A program made the position numbers and the translations under genes. The notes under the pieces are model-generated. The model searched no databases, was not told the origin of the DNA, and worked only from the letters and a program-made list of their open reading frames with translations. Positions 42,378 through 49,759 of a stretch of 64,000 bases of DNA are shown here, piece after piece. The DNA is taken from positions 182,238 through 246,237 of the forward strand of contig CADBWR010000008.1 of the NCBI GenBank assembly GCA_902798425.1, written 5' to 3'. Source of the stretch: an uncultured Bacteroidales bacterium (GTDB lineage Bacteria; Bacteroidota; Bacteroidia; Bacteroidales; Bacteroidaceae). Each line of letters starts with the position of its first letter. The stretch's first letter is position 1.

Positions 42378-44315
42378 ATGGCAAACAGTGATTTTAATGC
42401 TGCATTAGCATTATTTCAATCTCTATATAGATCACATAAGGGTGATGTGTTTACTGTTATTGAACGATTCATTTTGGCAGGTGTTAGAAGTCTACACTTG
42501 TCAACAGTAACAGTTGCTTCCGTCAGTGAACTGCTTAAAGATCAATATCATATTGACATTCCCAATAGTATTATACAGCACTGTATAAACAATCAGGATG
42601 TATTTCATTACAAGAAGGGGGAATACTTGGTAGTTCCAAAATCAGAAGAAGAAATTGATGCTCTACTCAAAGAACTAGAAGAGATTGATGAACATAATGA
42701 AACTATTATTTCTGGTTTATATGAGGAGATAGAGCACCACCATCTTGTTACCCTTACAGATGTTGAGAAAGAAAAAATTCGTGAAGTGTTCTTTGATTTT
42801 ATTAAAGATAGAGATAAAGAGCCTGATTATAAATATTTCATAGACATAAATCAATATATCGTCAAGCACGAGAAGAATAGTTCCTTCCAAGAGGCACTTG
42901 ATGCGATTAAAGAGGGTATGATTATTTATCATGGCATCCGATATTCTGAAGCTTCCAATGCAACAACATGGAAAGATGATACTGTATTTTTCTTAGATAT
43001 GGAGTATCTGTTCAATGCGTGTGGTATGAATGGTACATTTTATGAGGAGTGTTTCTATGACTTTTATAATCTTGTTAAAGAAATTAATGAAGGAAGCCCC
43101 ACGCATAATGGGATTCCAAGAATCCAGTTGAAGTACTTTACTAGAACTAAAGAAAATATTGATCGTTATTTCAATGTTGCAGCAAGAATAAAGAATGGCG
43201 AGGAGAGTCTCTATAAAGACAATGAGGCCATGAAAAATATTTTGAATAATAGTATAGATGAAATAGGCGTTTTTCAAAATAAGGCTCAGTTCTTTAAGAA
43301 ACTAAGTGACCTTGGCATAATGGAATATCTAAAGGAGATTGATCTTGAAAAGAATAAGGATTTCATTTTTGATTCATCATTATTGTCAGCGAAGATAGAT
43401 GTAGAGTTTACTAATGAGGAAAAAGAAGATATCCTCGAATACTTATTATTCGCAGACTATATTAATATTTTACGAGGAGGAAAGAAATCTCCTAGATTAG
43501 ATAAATGTGGTTATATATTTCTGTCAGAAAGTAATCTCTCTACAAGGTTCTCAAAATTTCTCCGCGATAATGATTCTGATGCTCGTACTTTTGTGATTTG
43601 CCGTATGAATCGCTTTACAGAGGATATGTGGTTCAAATTGCGCAAAGGTATAGTTAATCAGGAATCCATAGCAACTCTTAAGGTCATATCTAAGGCTAAG
43701 AGCATTGTTTCTGGTCTTTTGTCTGATAGTGTTACATCCAATTACAAGAAGATAGTTGAAGAAAGTAAAGACCCAGAAGAGAAAAAGATTCTTTATGCAG
43801 AGCTACGAGGCAAAAGGCATACTCCAGAGAATGTTACAGCCGAAAGTATAGATGAGGATATATCGTTTATACTTGACAATAGTTTTATTGATAACTATCG
43901 TGAAACTCAGTCTCAGCTAAAAATAAAAGTAGCAAAAGCTAACGAGACAGAGCGATTACTCGAAGAGTCCCAGCAGGAGAATCAATCATTGAAGGATGAA
44001 AATAAGGAATTAAGAGAGCAGATTCGCCAACAGGCTTTTGATAAATTACTTCGTGCACGAGATAGAGCCAAAAGTAAATTTGCAGTGGAGAGTATTATCT
44101 ATAGTAATGCCAAATTATTATTATGGATTTTCATCATTATAGTGCTTTTAATATGTATTTATTTTGAGAAATCAAATATTGTTTCCCCATTAGGTATATT
44201 ATCGGGTATAGTTACAATAATTGCTTTTATTTATCAGATAAATGGTAATATAAAGGAAAAAGCTAAATCTTTCATGCGAAAACGGTATCGTAATTACATT
44301 GATAGGGAAATGTAA
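42378..44315 (+). CDS. Large hypothetical protein with coiled coil and two C-terminal membrane helices
   Basis: 645 residues. An N-terminal winged-helix-like part (1-90: STVTVASVSELLKDQYHIDIPNSI, HYKKGEYLVV) precedes a central domain in which VFFLDMEYLFNACG (about 208-221) and ADYINILRGG...CGYIFLSESNLSTRF (about 360-396) look like a diverged PIN-type fold. A coiled coil (about 520-570, ETERLLEESQQENQSLKDENKELREQ) leads to two membrane helices (LLLWIFIIIVLLICIYF and LGILSGIVTIIAFIY). Membrane-tethered effectors of this layout are common in anti-phage systems, but the PIN assignment is weak. The base composition is strongly AT-rich. Confidence 0.5.
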   Translation: MANSDFNAALALFQSLYRSHKGDVFTVIERFILAGVRSLHLSTVTVASVSELLKDQYHIDIPNSIIQHCINNQDVFHYKKGEYLVVPKSEEEIDALLKELEEIDEHNETIISGLYEEIEHHHLVTLTDVEKEKIREVFFDFIKDRDKEPDYKYFIDINQYIVKHEKNSSFQEALDAIKEGMIIYHGIRYSEASNATTWKDDTVFFLDMEYLFNACGMNGTFYEECFYDFYNLVKEINEGSPTHNGIPRIQLKYFTRTKENIDRYFNVAARIKNGEESLYKDNEAMKNILNNSIDEIGVFQNKAQFFKKLSDLGIMEYLKEIDLEKNKDFIFDSSLLSAKIDVEFTNEEKEDILEYLLFADYINILRGGKKSPRLDKCGYIFLSESNLSTRFSKFLRDNDSDARTFVICRMNRFTEDMWFKLRKGIVNQESIATLKVISKAKSIVSGLLSDSVTSNYKKIVEESKDPEEKKILYAELRGKRHTPENVTAESIDEDISFILDNSFIDNYRETQSQLKIKVAKANETERLLEESQQENQSLKDENKELREQIRQQAFDKLLRARDRAKSKFAVESIIYSNAKLLLWIFIIIVLLICIYFEKSNIVSPLGILSGIVTIIAFIYQINGNIKEKAKSFMRKRYRNYIDREM

Positions 44316-44388
44316 TCGATTCTAAATATTGTCCGATATGATACGTTACTCTTATCCTTGTCATAATTTAATCGTTCAATAGGAACAT

Positions 44389-44436
44389 CACTAACCGCTA
44401 ACCTCTTAACGCTAACCGTTGATAAATCCGCTAACC
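44389..44436. repeat. CTAACCG-type repeats before the four-helix bundle gene
   Basis: CACTAACCGCTAACC (44389-44403) and more CTAACC units up to 44436 lie just upstream of the start. The same 15-mer is at 44818-44832 across the stop codon of the gene. Confidence 0.75.
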
Positions 44437-44446
44437 CATCAAAAAT

Positions 44447-44830
44447 ATGAACAAATTCACTTTCTTCGATTTGCGAGTATATCAAGAATCAAAACAGTTG
44501 GTGAAGGATGTATATTCACTTTTGGAAAGGTTCCCCAAGTATGAAGTCTATGCTATGGGTGATCAGTTGAGGAGGGCAGTGGTGTCTGTTCCATCGAATA
44601 TTGCAGAAGGTTCTGGAAGATCTTCTCTTAAAGAAAAGGTGCACTTCTTAGAAATTGCTTATGGGTCATTAACCGAGACCTTATGTCAATTAGTCATAGC
44701 TCATGATCTTGGTTATATAAACAATGAAGAATTCGGTGTCGAAAAAGATAGAATAAATATAATCGGTAAGCAGTTGTCTGGTCTGCGTTCTTCATTCCAA
44801 CACCAGTTGGAAGAATCCACTAACCGCTAA
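44447..44830 (+). CDS. Four helix bundle protein (23S rRNA IVS-type)
   Basis: 127 residues, the usual length. The family signature is clear: FFDLRVYQESKQLVKDVYSLLERFPKYEVYAMGDQLRRAVVSVPSNIAEGSGR with the DQLRRA and SIxxNIAEG core, then FLEIAYGSLTETLCQLVIAHDLGYI. Members are encoded in rRNA intervening sequences and beside diversity-generating retroelements (Avd), and often as orphans; no reverse transcriptase is nearby. The stop codon lies inside a CTAACCG microsatellite, so the last residues are repeat-coded. Confidence 0.92.
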   Translation: MNKFTFFDLRVYQESKQLVKDVYSLLERFPKYEVYAMGDQLRRAVVSVPSNIAEGSGRSSLKEKVHFLEIAYGSLTETLCQLVIAHDLGYINNEEFGVEKDRINIIGKQLSGLRSSFQHQLEESTNR

Positions 44831-44890
44831 CCGCTAACCGCTCATCGCTCGCCCGCTCACCCCTCACCGCTCATCGCTAACCGCTAACCG
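44818..44890. repeat. CTAACCG/CTCATCG microsatellite after the four-helix bundle gene
   Basis: About ten units of six to seven bases of type CGCTAAC, CGCTCATC and CGCTCACC. It overlaps the gene's stop codon and, with 44389-44403, flanks the gene. Confidence 0.85.
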
Positions 44891-44942
44891 ATTATTTGTC
44901 TGCAAATACCATGTTTTTCACTTTTTTTTGAAATCAGTGTTT

Positions 44943-45072
44943 AAATTGTACATAATTCAAAAAAACTTTGTACCTTTGCAACAGATTATGGCTGTAACTG
45001 GAATCTTTTCCGAGCGGCTCGGTAGGTGCTTTGCACAAACCGAGTGGCTCTGCCGTACCTAACCGCAATGTG
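44943..45072. repeat. Island repeat, copy 2 (promoter plus GC-rich hairpins)
   Basis: 130 bp, about 95% identical to 27412-27543. The -7 box TACCTTTG is at 44971-44978. In this copy a 25-codon frame (ATG 44988, MAVTGIFSERLGRCFAQTEW then LCRT and stop) is open, but in copy 1 an indel closes it after 12 codons. The REP-like GTCCCCTGTCATA follows at 45081. Nothing else was found in 44831-45148. Confidence 0.9.
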
Positions 45073-45148
45073 ACACGAATGTCCCCTGTCATATCGCGAT
45101 GGTGGGCAGGATGTAAGGAATTATTAAAAGCGATAAGATAATACGATT

Positions 45149-45616
45149 ATGACGCAACTTTCAGATAAAGACCACAAGGCTCAGATGGCAGACATGGCAT
45201 CGTTCGACGAGCAGATGCCGTGCGTGGGCATTTTCTGGTACGATCCAGAGAACAATACGCTGTTTGGTGTACGCAAGAAGGAACTGACGCCCCAGATGGT
45301 TGAAGAGGCTGCCGAGAAGGGTAAGCCGTTCATCAACTATCCGCAGCTACATAGGCAGGTGTGGGCTAAGGAGTACTTCCGTGCTCAGGCCAAGCATCTG
45401 GATACCAAGTTCAAGGGTGACTACACGCAGGTGCCCCGTGGCCGAGTAGCATGGACTATTGATAAGTTCATCGTGCTTGTGGGCAAGTGGGCAGAGCCTA
45501 TCCAGGAGCAGCTTACCGAATTGCTGGAACAGGAGTTCTCCCTGCCGTACTTCGAGTTTGTGTACGACGAGCACTGGGACCTGGGCCACGGTTGGAGTGG
45601 TGATATGCCAAAGTAA
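45149..45616 (+). CDS. Hypothetical protein directly upstream of RAYT
   Basis: 155 residues, soluble. IFWYDPENNTLFGVRKKELTPQMVEEAAEKGKPFINYPQLHRQVWAKEYFRAQ and GDYTQVPRGRVAWTIDKFIVLVGKWAEPIQEQLTELLEQEF are well-formed strands and helices; I recognise the style from Bacteroidales genomes but not a named family. Its TAA is immediately followed by the RAYT ATG (45617), so the two are probably read together. Confidence 0.72.
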   Translation: MTQLSDKDHKAQMADMASFDEQMPCVGIFWYDPENNTLFGVRKKELTPQMVEEAAEKGKPFINYPQLHRQVWAKEYFRAQAKHLDTKFKGDYTQVPRGRVAWTIDKFIVLVGKWAEPIQEQLTELLEQEFSLPYFEFVYDEHWDLGHGWSGDMPK

Positions 45617-46426
45617 ATGCCCCGCCAACCTCGAACATCCTCAGGCACAGGTATCTACCATGTGATGCTTCGTGGCATCAATAGACAAGATATCTTTGAA
45701 GAACGGGAGGATTATCAGCAGTTTCTTATCCGCCTTCAGAACCTTGTAGATCCGATAGATGACAATGGCGAACATATCCCGTCTTACTTCCATGTATATG
45801 GCTACTGCCTCATGTCCAATCACGTACATTTGCTGCTACGTGAACGTACCGAGAGTATTAGCGTTAGCCTGAAACGCCTTACCGTTTCCTACGCAGCATA
45901 TTACAACAAACGTTACCAAAGGGTAGGGCACCTGTTTCAGGACAGATTCAAAAGCGAGCCGGTAAATGACATCGAGTATTTTGTAACACTATTAAGATAT
46001 ATTCATCAAAATCCAGTTAAGGCAGGGATATGCGTTAAGGCAGAAGAATATACTTGGAGTAGTTGGCAGGAGTATCTGAACGACGATGGAATACTTCCGA
46101 CGCTGTGCTATACCAAAGCAGTGCTCAAACGAATCACGCTTGACAATCTGAAGGGATTAGTGAATGAAACATTAGATGGCGATATAACAGATGTTGAGTA
46201 CACCACGGATGATCGCTTGACCGATGACGACATTCGTCAGTATCTGCGAGGTCATTGGCAGTTAGAGCATCCTACAGACCTGCAAAAGAAAGAAAAGACA
46301 GAACGTGACGTAATACTAGTCGAAGTCATTCAGTATGGCGCACCGCTGCGGCAACTATCAAGGCTGACTGGTATTAGTTATGGAGTTATTCAACGAATAA
46401 ATAGTAAAATGAAAGTGGGTCAGTAG
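45617..46426 (+). CDS. REP-associated tyrosine transposase (RAYT), intact
   Basis: 269 residues. It is a complete Y1/HUH transposase: MPRQPRTSSGTGIYHVMLRGINRQDIF, CLMSNHVHLLLRERTES with HVH at 69-71, VSYAAYYNKRYQRVGHLFQDRFKSEPV carrying the catalytic Tyr, and RYIHQNPVKAGICVKAEEY. It also keeps the C-terminal HTH (LRQLSRLTGISYGVIQRI, about 240-258) that the other two copies have lost or retain only as a fragment. REP-like motifs lie both before (45081) and after (46427). It is the likely source of activity for REP elements in this genome. Confidence 0.92.
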   Translation: MPRQPRTSSGTGIYHVMLRGINRQDIFEEREDYQQFLIRLQNLVDPIDDNGEHIPSYFHVYGYCLMSNHVHLLLRERTESISVSLKRLTVSYAAYYNKRYQRVGHLFQDRFKSEPVNDIEYFVTLLRYIHQNPVKAGICVKAEEYTWSSWQEYLNDDGILPTLCYTKAVLKRITLDNLKGLVNETLDGDITDVEYTTDDRLTDDDIRQYLRGHWQLEHPTDLQKKEKTERDVILVEVIQYGAPLRQLSRLTGISYGVIQRINSKMKVGQ

Positions 46427-46444
46427 AACCGTCCCGCTGATTCA
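46427..46444. repeat. REP-like motif AACCGTCCCGCTGATTCA after the intact RAYT
   Basis: Begins at the first base past the RAYT stop codon. It is related in its TGTCCC/CGTCCC core to the 17-mer at 28930 and 39650. Confidence 0.55.
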
Positions 46445-46526
46445 TCTTCGTGATGATGAGCATGGGGCTATTTCATCGATTGATTACGCCATTAATTTTT
46501 CCCAAGCAAATGAACGTCCATTATTA

Positions 46527-47519
46527 TTGCATTATAAGTTGCAATTGATGCAAAATAGCGAAGATAAAGAAGCTATAGCTCTTCAGATGATAAACAGTTT
46601 GGATGCGATTCAGAATAAACCAGATATTGACAATATCGATAACAAATTAGCATCTACACAATATACGCTCTCATTGGAGATTGCAGAAATCCTTTTAAAT
46701 TATCCTCATTTGGAATCTAAAATAGAACCCAAATTGAAGTTGCTTTATGAAAAACGTGAGGATGCTTTTTTCACTATACTGATGATGTTGGTGAATCCCA
46801 ATTATCGTCAGTCGTACCAAACGGAAGACGCATCCTACGCCTTTGCAGAACTTATGGTGGAGCGTTATCATTCTGGATGGACATTCACCGCAGGCCAGGT
46901 ATTGCGTGCTTATTCGGTTCTGATTAAGGCATTTAAGTTCAATGAGACTCCAGAGTTGTTTTATTGGGATGTATATAGTATACTTTCTCAGAATCTTTCT
47001 GTGAATGATGTGGATCCTATACTTGCACGTTCAATAATCTTTGTTATGAGGAAATCATGCGAGAAGTGGGATTCTCATCAGTTTGATAGAGCATTAGACT
47101 TATATAAACGATTCTTTGCTAAACTGGATAATTTACAAATAAAGCAATATAGTATTTGTATCTATTATTATTATACTTGTCATTTCTATGCCAATAGGCA
47201 AATTCAAGCTTTTTTCCAGTATGGGCTTCAGTTCATGCAAATGATAACAAACTTTATGGATAACCATAAAGACATGGACTTGGATATCAATAATGCTGAA
47301 ATTGCTGGTTTTATTAACCAATTGAAGAAATATGGTTGTGAATTAAGAGATGCAGGTGGAATAAATTTCATGATAGAGCAGAGATTTGGAAAAGTTCATA
47401 ATAGTCGAAGGGTTAAAATTGTAGATAAGGTGACTCAAACGGAGAGGATTGAGAAATACCGTAAAGTACGTGATGATATAAGAAGTGGCTTTGTTGAGTT
47501 TATAGACATCGCTGATTAA
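46527..47519 (+). CDS. Hypothetical helical protein, probably 5'-truncated
   Basis: At most 330 residues with TTG 46527 as a formal start; the first ATG is 46548. The frame is open further up to 46403, and the residues before it (IHLRDDEHGAISSIDYAINF, then SQANERPLL) look like real protein beginning exactly at the REP-like motif, so the 5' end seems lost. The body is a run of helices (TLSLEIAEILLNYPHLESKIEPKLKLLYEKREDAFFTILMMLVNPN, LDLYKRFFAKLDNLQIKQYSICIYYYYTCHFYANRQ) reminiscent of helical-repeat proteins. No family is recognised. Confidence 0.55.
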   Translation: MHYKLQLMQNSEDKEAIALQMINSLDAIQNKPDIDNIDNKLASTQYTLSLEIAEILLNYPHLESKIEPKLKLLYEKREDAFFTILMMLVNPNYRQSYQTEDASYAFAELMVERYHSGWTFTAGQVLRAYSVLIKAFKFNETPELFYWDVYSILSQNLSVNDVDPILARSIIFVMRKSCEKWDSHQFDRALDLYKRFFAKLDNLQIKQYSICIYYYYTCHFYANRQIQAFFQYGLQFMQMITNFMDNHKDMDLDINNAEIAGFINQLKKYGCELRDAGGINFMIEQRFGKVHNSRRVKIVDKVTQTERIEKYRKVRDDIRSGFVEFIDIAD

Positions 47520-47532
47520 ATGGGTGAATTGT

Positions 47533-47589
47533 ATGATTCAATTTACTCCACGATACGAAGCAATATTTGACATCGAGAACATTGATTAG
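47533..47589 (+). pseudogene. Fragment of NPxY-type repeat gene (MIQFTPRYEAIFDIENID)
   Basis: ATG 47533 opens 18 codons and then a stop. TPRYEAIFDIENID corresponds to NPRYETIFNPDNID at 38387. It lies just before the MPLxTP gene, while near 38.3 kb the order is reversed. Confidence 0.5.
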
Positions 47590-47651
47590 GATTGTAACCA
47601 TCATAACAGGAGCCTGTCTCCAGTCAAGATAGTAAAGCTGAGAATAATGTT

Positions 47652-47993
47652 ATGCCATTGATTACGCCACCAATAAAGAATATCAAGGAAGTGACGGAGC
47701 CTCTGAAGGAGCAGATTCTGAAGGGTGATGTCCATACCATCGACGAGATGAGGGCTTGGCTGAAGCCTTTGGGTTACAGCGATACGATAAACGAAGCGAC
47801 AATCAATTTCATTCTGCGTGAGTTCGTGATGAGCAAGGTCTCTTCTGACAGTATGATGAACATGGAAATGGTGGTAGATTTTCTTCGTCCACAGTTGGAA
47901 GTCACAACGAAGGATATTGAGCTTGTTATTATCATGGGATTGTATCATCATCGTGACCTTATTGGTTCACGAGATGCATTTTGTAAAAAGTAA
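47652..47993 (+). CDS. Hypothetical 113-residue protein (MPLxTP family, intact copy)
   Basis: Small, mostly helical protein: PLKEQILKGDVHTIDEMRAWLKPLGYSDTINEATINFILREFVMSKVSSD, then FLRPQLEVTTKDIELVIIMGLYHHRDLI. I recognise no family. A truncated copy is at 38277-38372, so the gene has been duplicated inside the island. It is the last accessory gene; galE follows after 17 nt. TAAATTTG at 47991-47998, overlapping its stop, could be a -7 box for galE, but no -33 box is evident. Confidence 0.6.
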   Translation: MPLITPPIKNIKEVTEPLKEQILKGDVHTIDEMRAWLKPLGYSDTINEATINFILREFVMSKVSSDSMMNMEMVVDFLRPQLEVTTKDIELVIIMGLYHHRDLIGSRDAFCKK

Positions 47994-48010
47994 ATTTGTA
48001 TCTAATAAAG

Positions 48011-49021
48011 ATGAATATTCTCTTAACAGGAGGTGCTGGGTACATTGGTAGCCACACCATTATAGAACTTGACAAGGCTGGACACAGCGTAGTTGTTGTG
48101 GACAACCTGGTGAATAGCAACCCAGAGTCATTGCGACGTGTCGCGAAGATTATTGGCAAGGAAATTCCTTTCTATGAAGTGGATGTCCGCGATAAGGATG
48201 CTCTTTCTAAGGTGTTCGATGAGAATATATTTGATGCAGTCATACATTTTGCTGGTCTAAAAGCTGTTGGTGAGTCGGTTGCAAAACCCCTAGAGTACTA
48301 TCATAATAATATGACAGGCACCTTCGTGCTACTTGACGTGATGCGCCAACATGGATGTAAGAATATCATCTTCAGTAGCTCTGCTACAGTTTATGGCGAC
48401 CCAGCAATAATCCCTATCACAGAGGAATGTCCCAAAGGCCATTGTACTAATCCTTATGGACAGACCAAAAGTATGCTCGAAGAGGTATTGATGGATGTTC
48501 AGAAGGCAGACCCAGAATGGAATGTTGTCCTTCTTCGCTATTTCAATCCTATTGGAGCACACCAGTGTGGTATGATTGGCGAGAATCCTAATGGCATTCC
48601 AAACAATTTGATGCCATATATCACTCAGACTGCCGTAGGTATCCGTAAAGAACTAGGAATCTTTGGTAATGATTATGACACACCAGATGGAACAGGAGTA
48701 CGTGATTATATCCATGTATGTGACCTGGCATCAGGTCATGTGGCGGCATTAAAGGCTATCAATAATAATTGTGGCCTGGCTATTTATAACCTTGGTACTG
48801 GTAATGGATATAGTGTCCTTGATGTGGTAAATGCCTTTATGAAAGTCAATGGAGTTAATGTTCCATATGTAATCAAACCACGTAGGCCTGGTGATATAGC
48901 TACCTGCTATTGCGATCCATCAAAAGCCAAGGCTGAATTGGGGTGGAAAGCACAATATGGTATAGAAGAAATGTGCCGTGACAGCTGGAATTGGCAGAAA
49001 AAGAACCCAGAAGGTTATTAA
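48011..49021 (+). CDS. galE: UDP-glucose 4-epimerase
   Basis: 336 residues from ATG 48011 (MNILLTGGAGYIGSHTIIELDKAG); the frame has an earlier ATG at 47996, five codons upstream. NAD-binding GGAGYIGS, catalytic Ser in SSSATVYG, YGQTK (Tyr-x3-Lys) and RYFNPIGAH are all present. It interconverts UDP-glucose and UDP-galactose, supplying the substrate of Glf encoded 3 kb downstream. It is the first gene of the sugar block after the accessory island. Confidence 0.95.
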   Translation: MNILLTGGAGYIGSHTIIELDKAGHSVVVVDNLVNSNPESLRRVAKIIGKEIPFYEVDVRDKDALSKVFDENIFDAVIHFAGLKAVGESVAKPLEYYHNNMTGTFVLLDVMRQHGCKNIIFSSSATVYGDPAIIPITEECPKGHCTNPYGQTKSMLEEVLMDVQKADPEWNVVLLRYFNPIGAHQCGMIGENPNGIPNNLMPYITQTAVGIRKELGIFGNDYDTPDGTGVRDYIHVCDLASGHVAALKAINNNCGLAIYNLGTGNGYSVLDVVNAFMKVNGVNVPYVIKPRRPGDIATCYCDPSKAKAELGWKAQYGIEEMCRDSWNWQKKNPEGY

Positions 49022-49165
49022 AAAAAAGGAAAAGTATTCTCTGTGGTTTAACATGGCCTTTATCAAGTTAAAGAAAACTCATTAAAAGCTGTTTCCATAC
49101 GATATGCAGCAAAATCAACAACGATTAATATAATATAAAAATACTTTAGTCAGAATTAATTTATC

Positions 49166-49753
49166 ATGGAAGTAATACAGACAGCAATAAAGGACGTCCT
49201 TATTATTAACCCACAAATTTTTGATGATGCTCGAGGATACTTCTTCGAGAGTTTCTCGCAAAGAGAGTTTAATGAGAAAATAGCACCAATTCTTGGACAC
49301 ACAATCAACTTTGTACAAGACAACGAAAGTATGTCTTCTTATGGTGTGATGCGTGGTCTACATTTCCAGCGTCCACCTTTCACGCAGAGCAAACTAGTAC
49401 GCTGTGTGAAGGGCGCTGTGCTTGATGTTGCAGTTGACATTCGTAAGGGCAGTCCTACTTACGGCCAGCATGTGGCAGTAGAACTGACTGAGGATAACCA
49501 CCGCCAGTTCTTTGTCCCAAGAGGCTTCGCTCACGGCTTTGCAGTGTTGAGCAAAACGGCTGTGTTCCAATATAAGTGCGATGAGTTCTACCATCCAGAG
49601 GCTGATGGTGGCATCAGCATTTTAGATGATAGCTTGGGCATTGATTGGAGAATACCTACGGATAAGGCTCTACTGTCTGAGAAAGATACAAAGCACTCAT
49701 TGCTGAAAGACTTTGATTCTCCTTTTGATATTCAAGTTGATTTATATAAATAG
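49166..49753 (+). CDS. rfbC: dTDP-4-dehydrorhamnose 3,5-epimerase
   Basis: 195 residues. The cupin-fold epimerase signature is present: NPQIFDDARGYFFESFSQREF, QDNESMSSYGVMRGLHFQRPPFTQSKLVRCVKG with the catalytic His in LHFQ, AVDIRKGSPTYGQ and VPRGFAHGFAVLS. It is the third step of dTDP-L-rhamnose synthesis. rfbA begins 6 nt later. The 144-nt spacer from galE shows no clear promoter (TACTTTAG near 49130 is the nearest match to a -7 box). Confidence 0.95.
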   Translation: MEVIQTAIKDVLIINPQIFDDARGYFFESFSQREFNEKIAPILGHTINFVQDNESMSSYGVMRGLHFQRPPFTQSKLVRCVKGAVLDVAVDIRKGSPTYGQHVAVELTEDNHRQFFVPRGFAHGFAVLSKTAVFQYKCDEFYHPEADGGISILDDSLGIDWRIPTDKALLSEKDTKHSLLKDFDSPFDIQVDLYK

Positions 49754-49759
49754 AAGCCT

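Noticed and set aside
29006-44315. A named defence system (e.g. PARIS, Gabija, Septu)
   Set aside because: Motifs fit broad ATPase, TOPRIM, HEPN and HD classes only; without a search no gene set matches a described system closely enough to name it.
44988-45062. 25-codon ORF inside island repeat copy 2
   Set aside because: An indel in the other copy changes the frame and stops it after 12 codons, so conservation is of DNA or RNA rather than of the peptide.
27441-45072. Invertible promoter for capsule phase variation
   Set aside because: The two promoter-bearing repeats are in the same orientation, and no inverted repeats flank a promoter near the polysaccharide genes.
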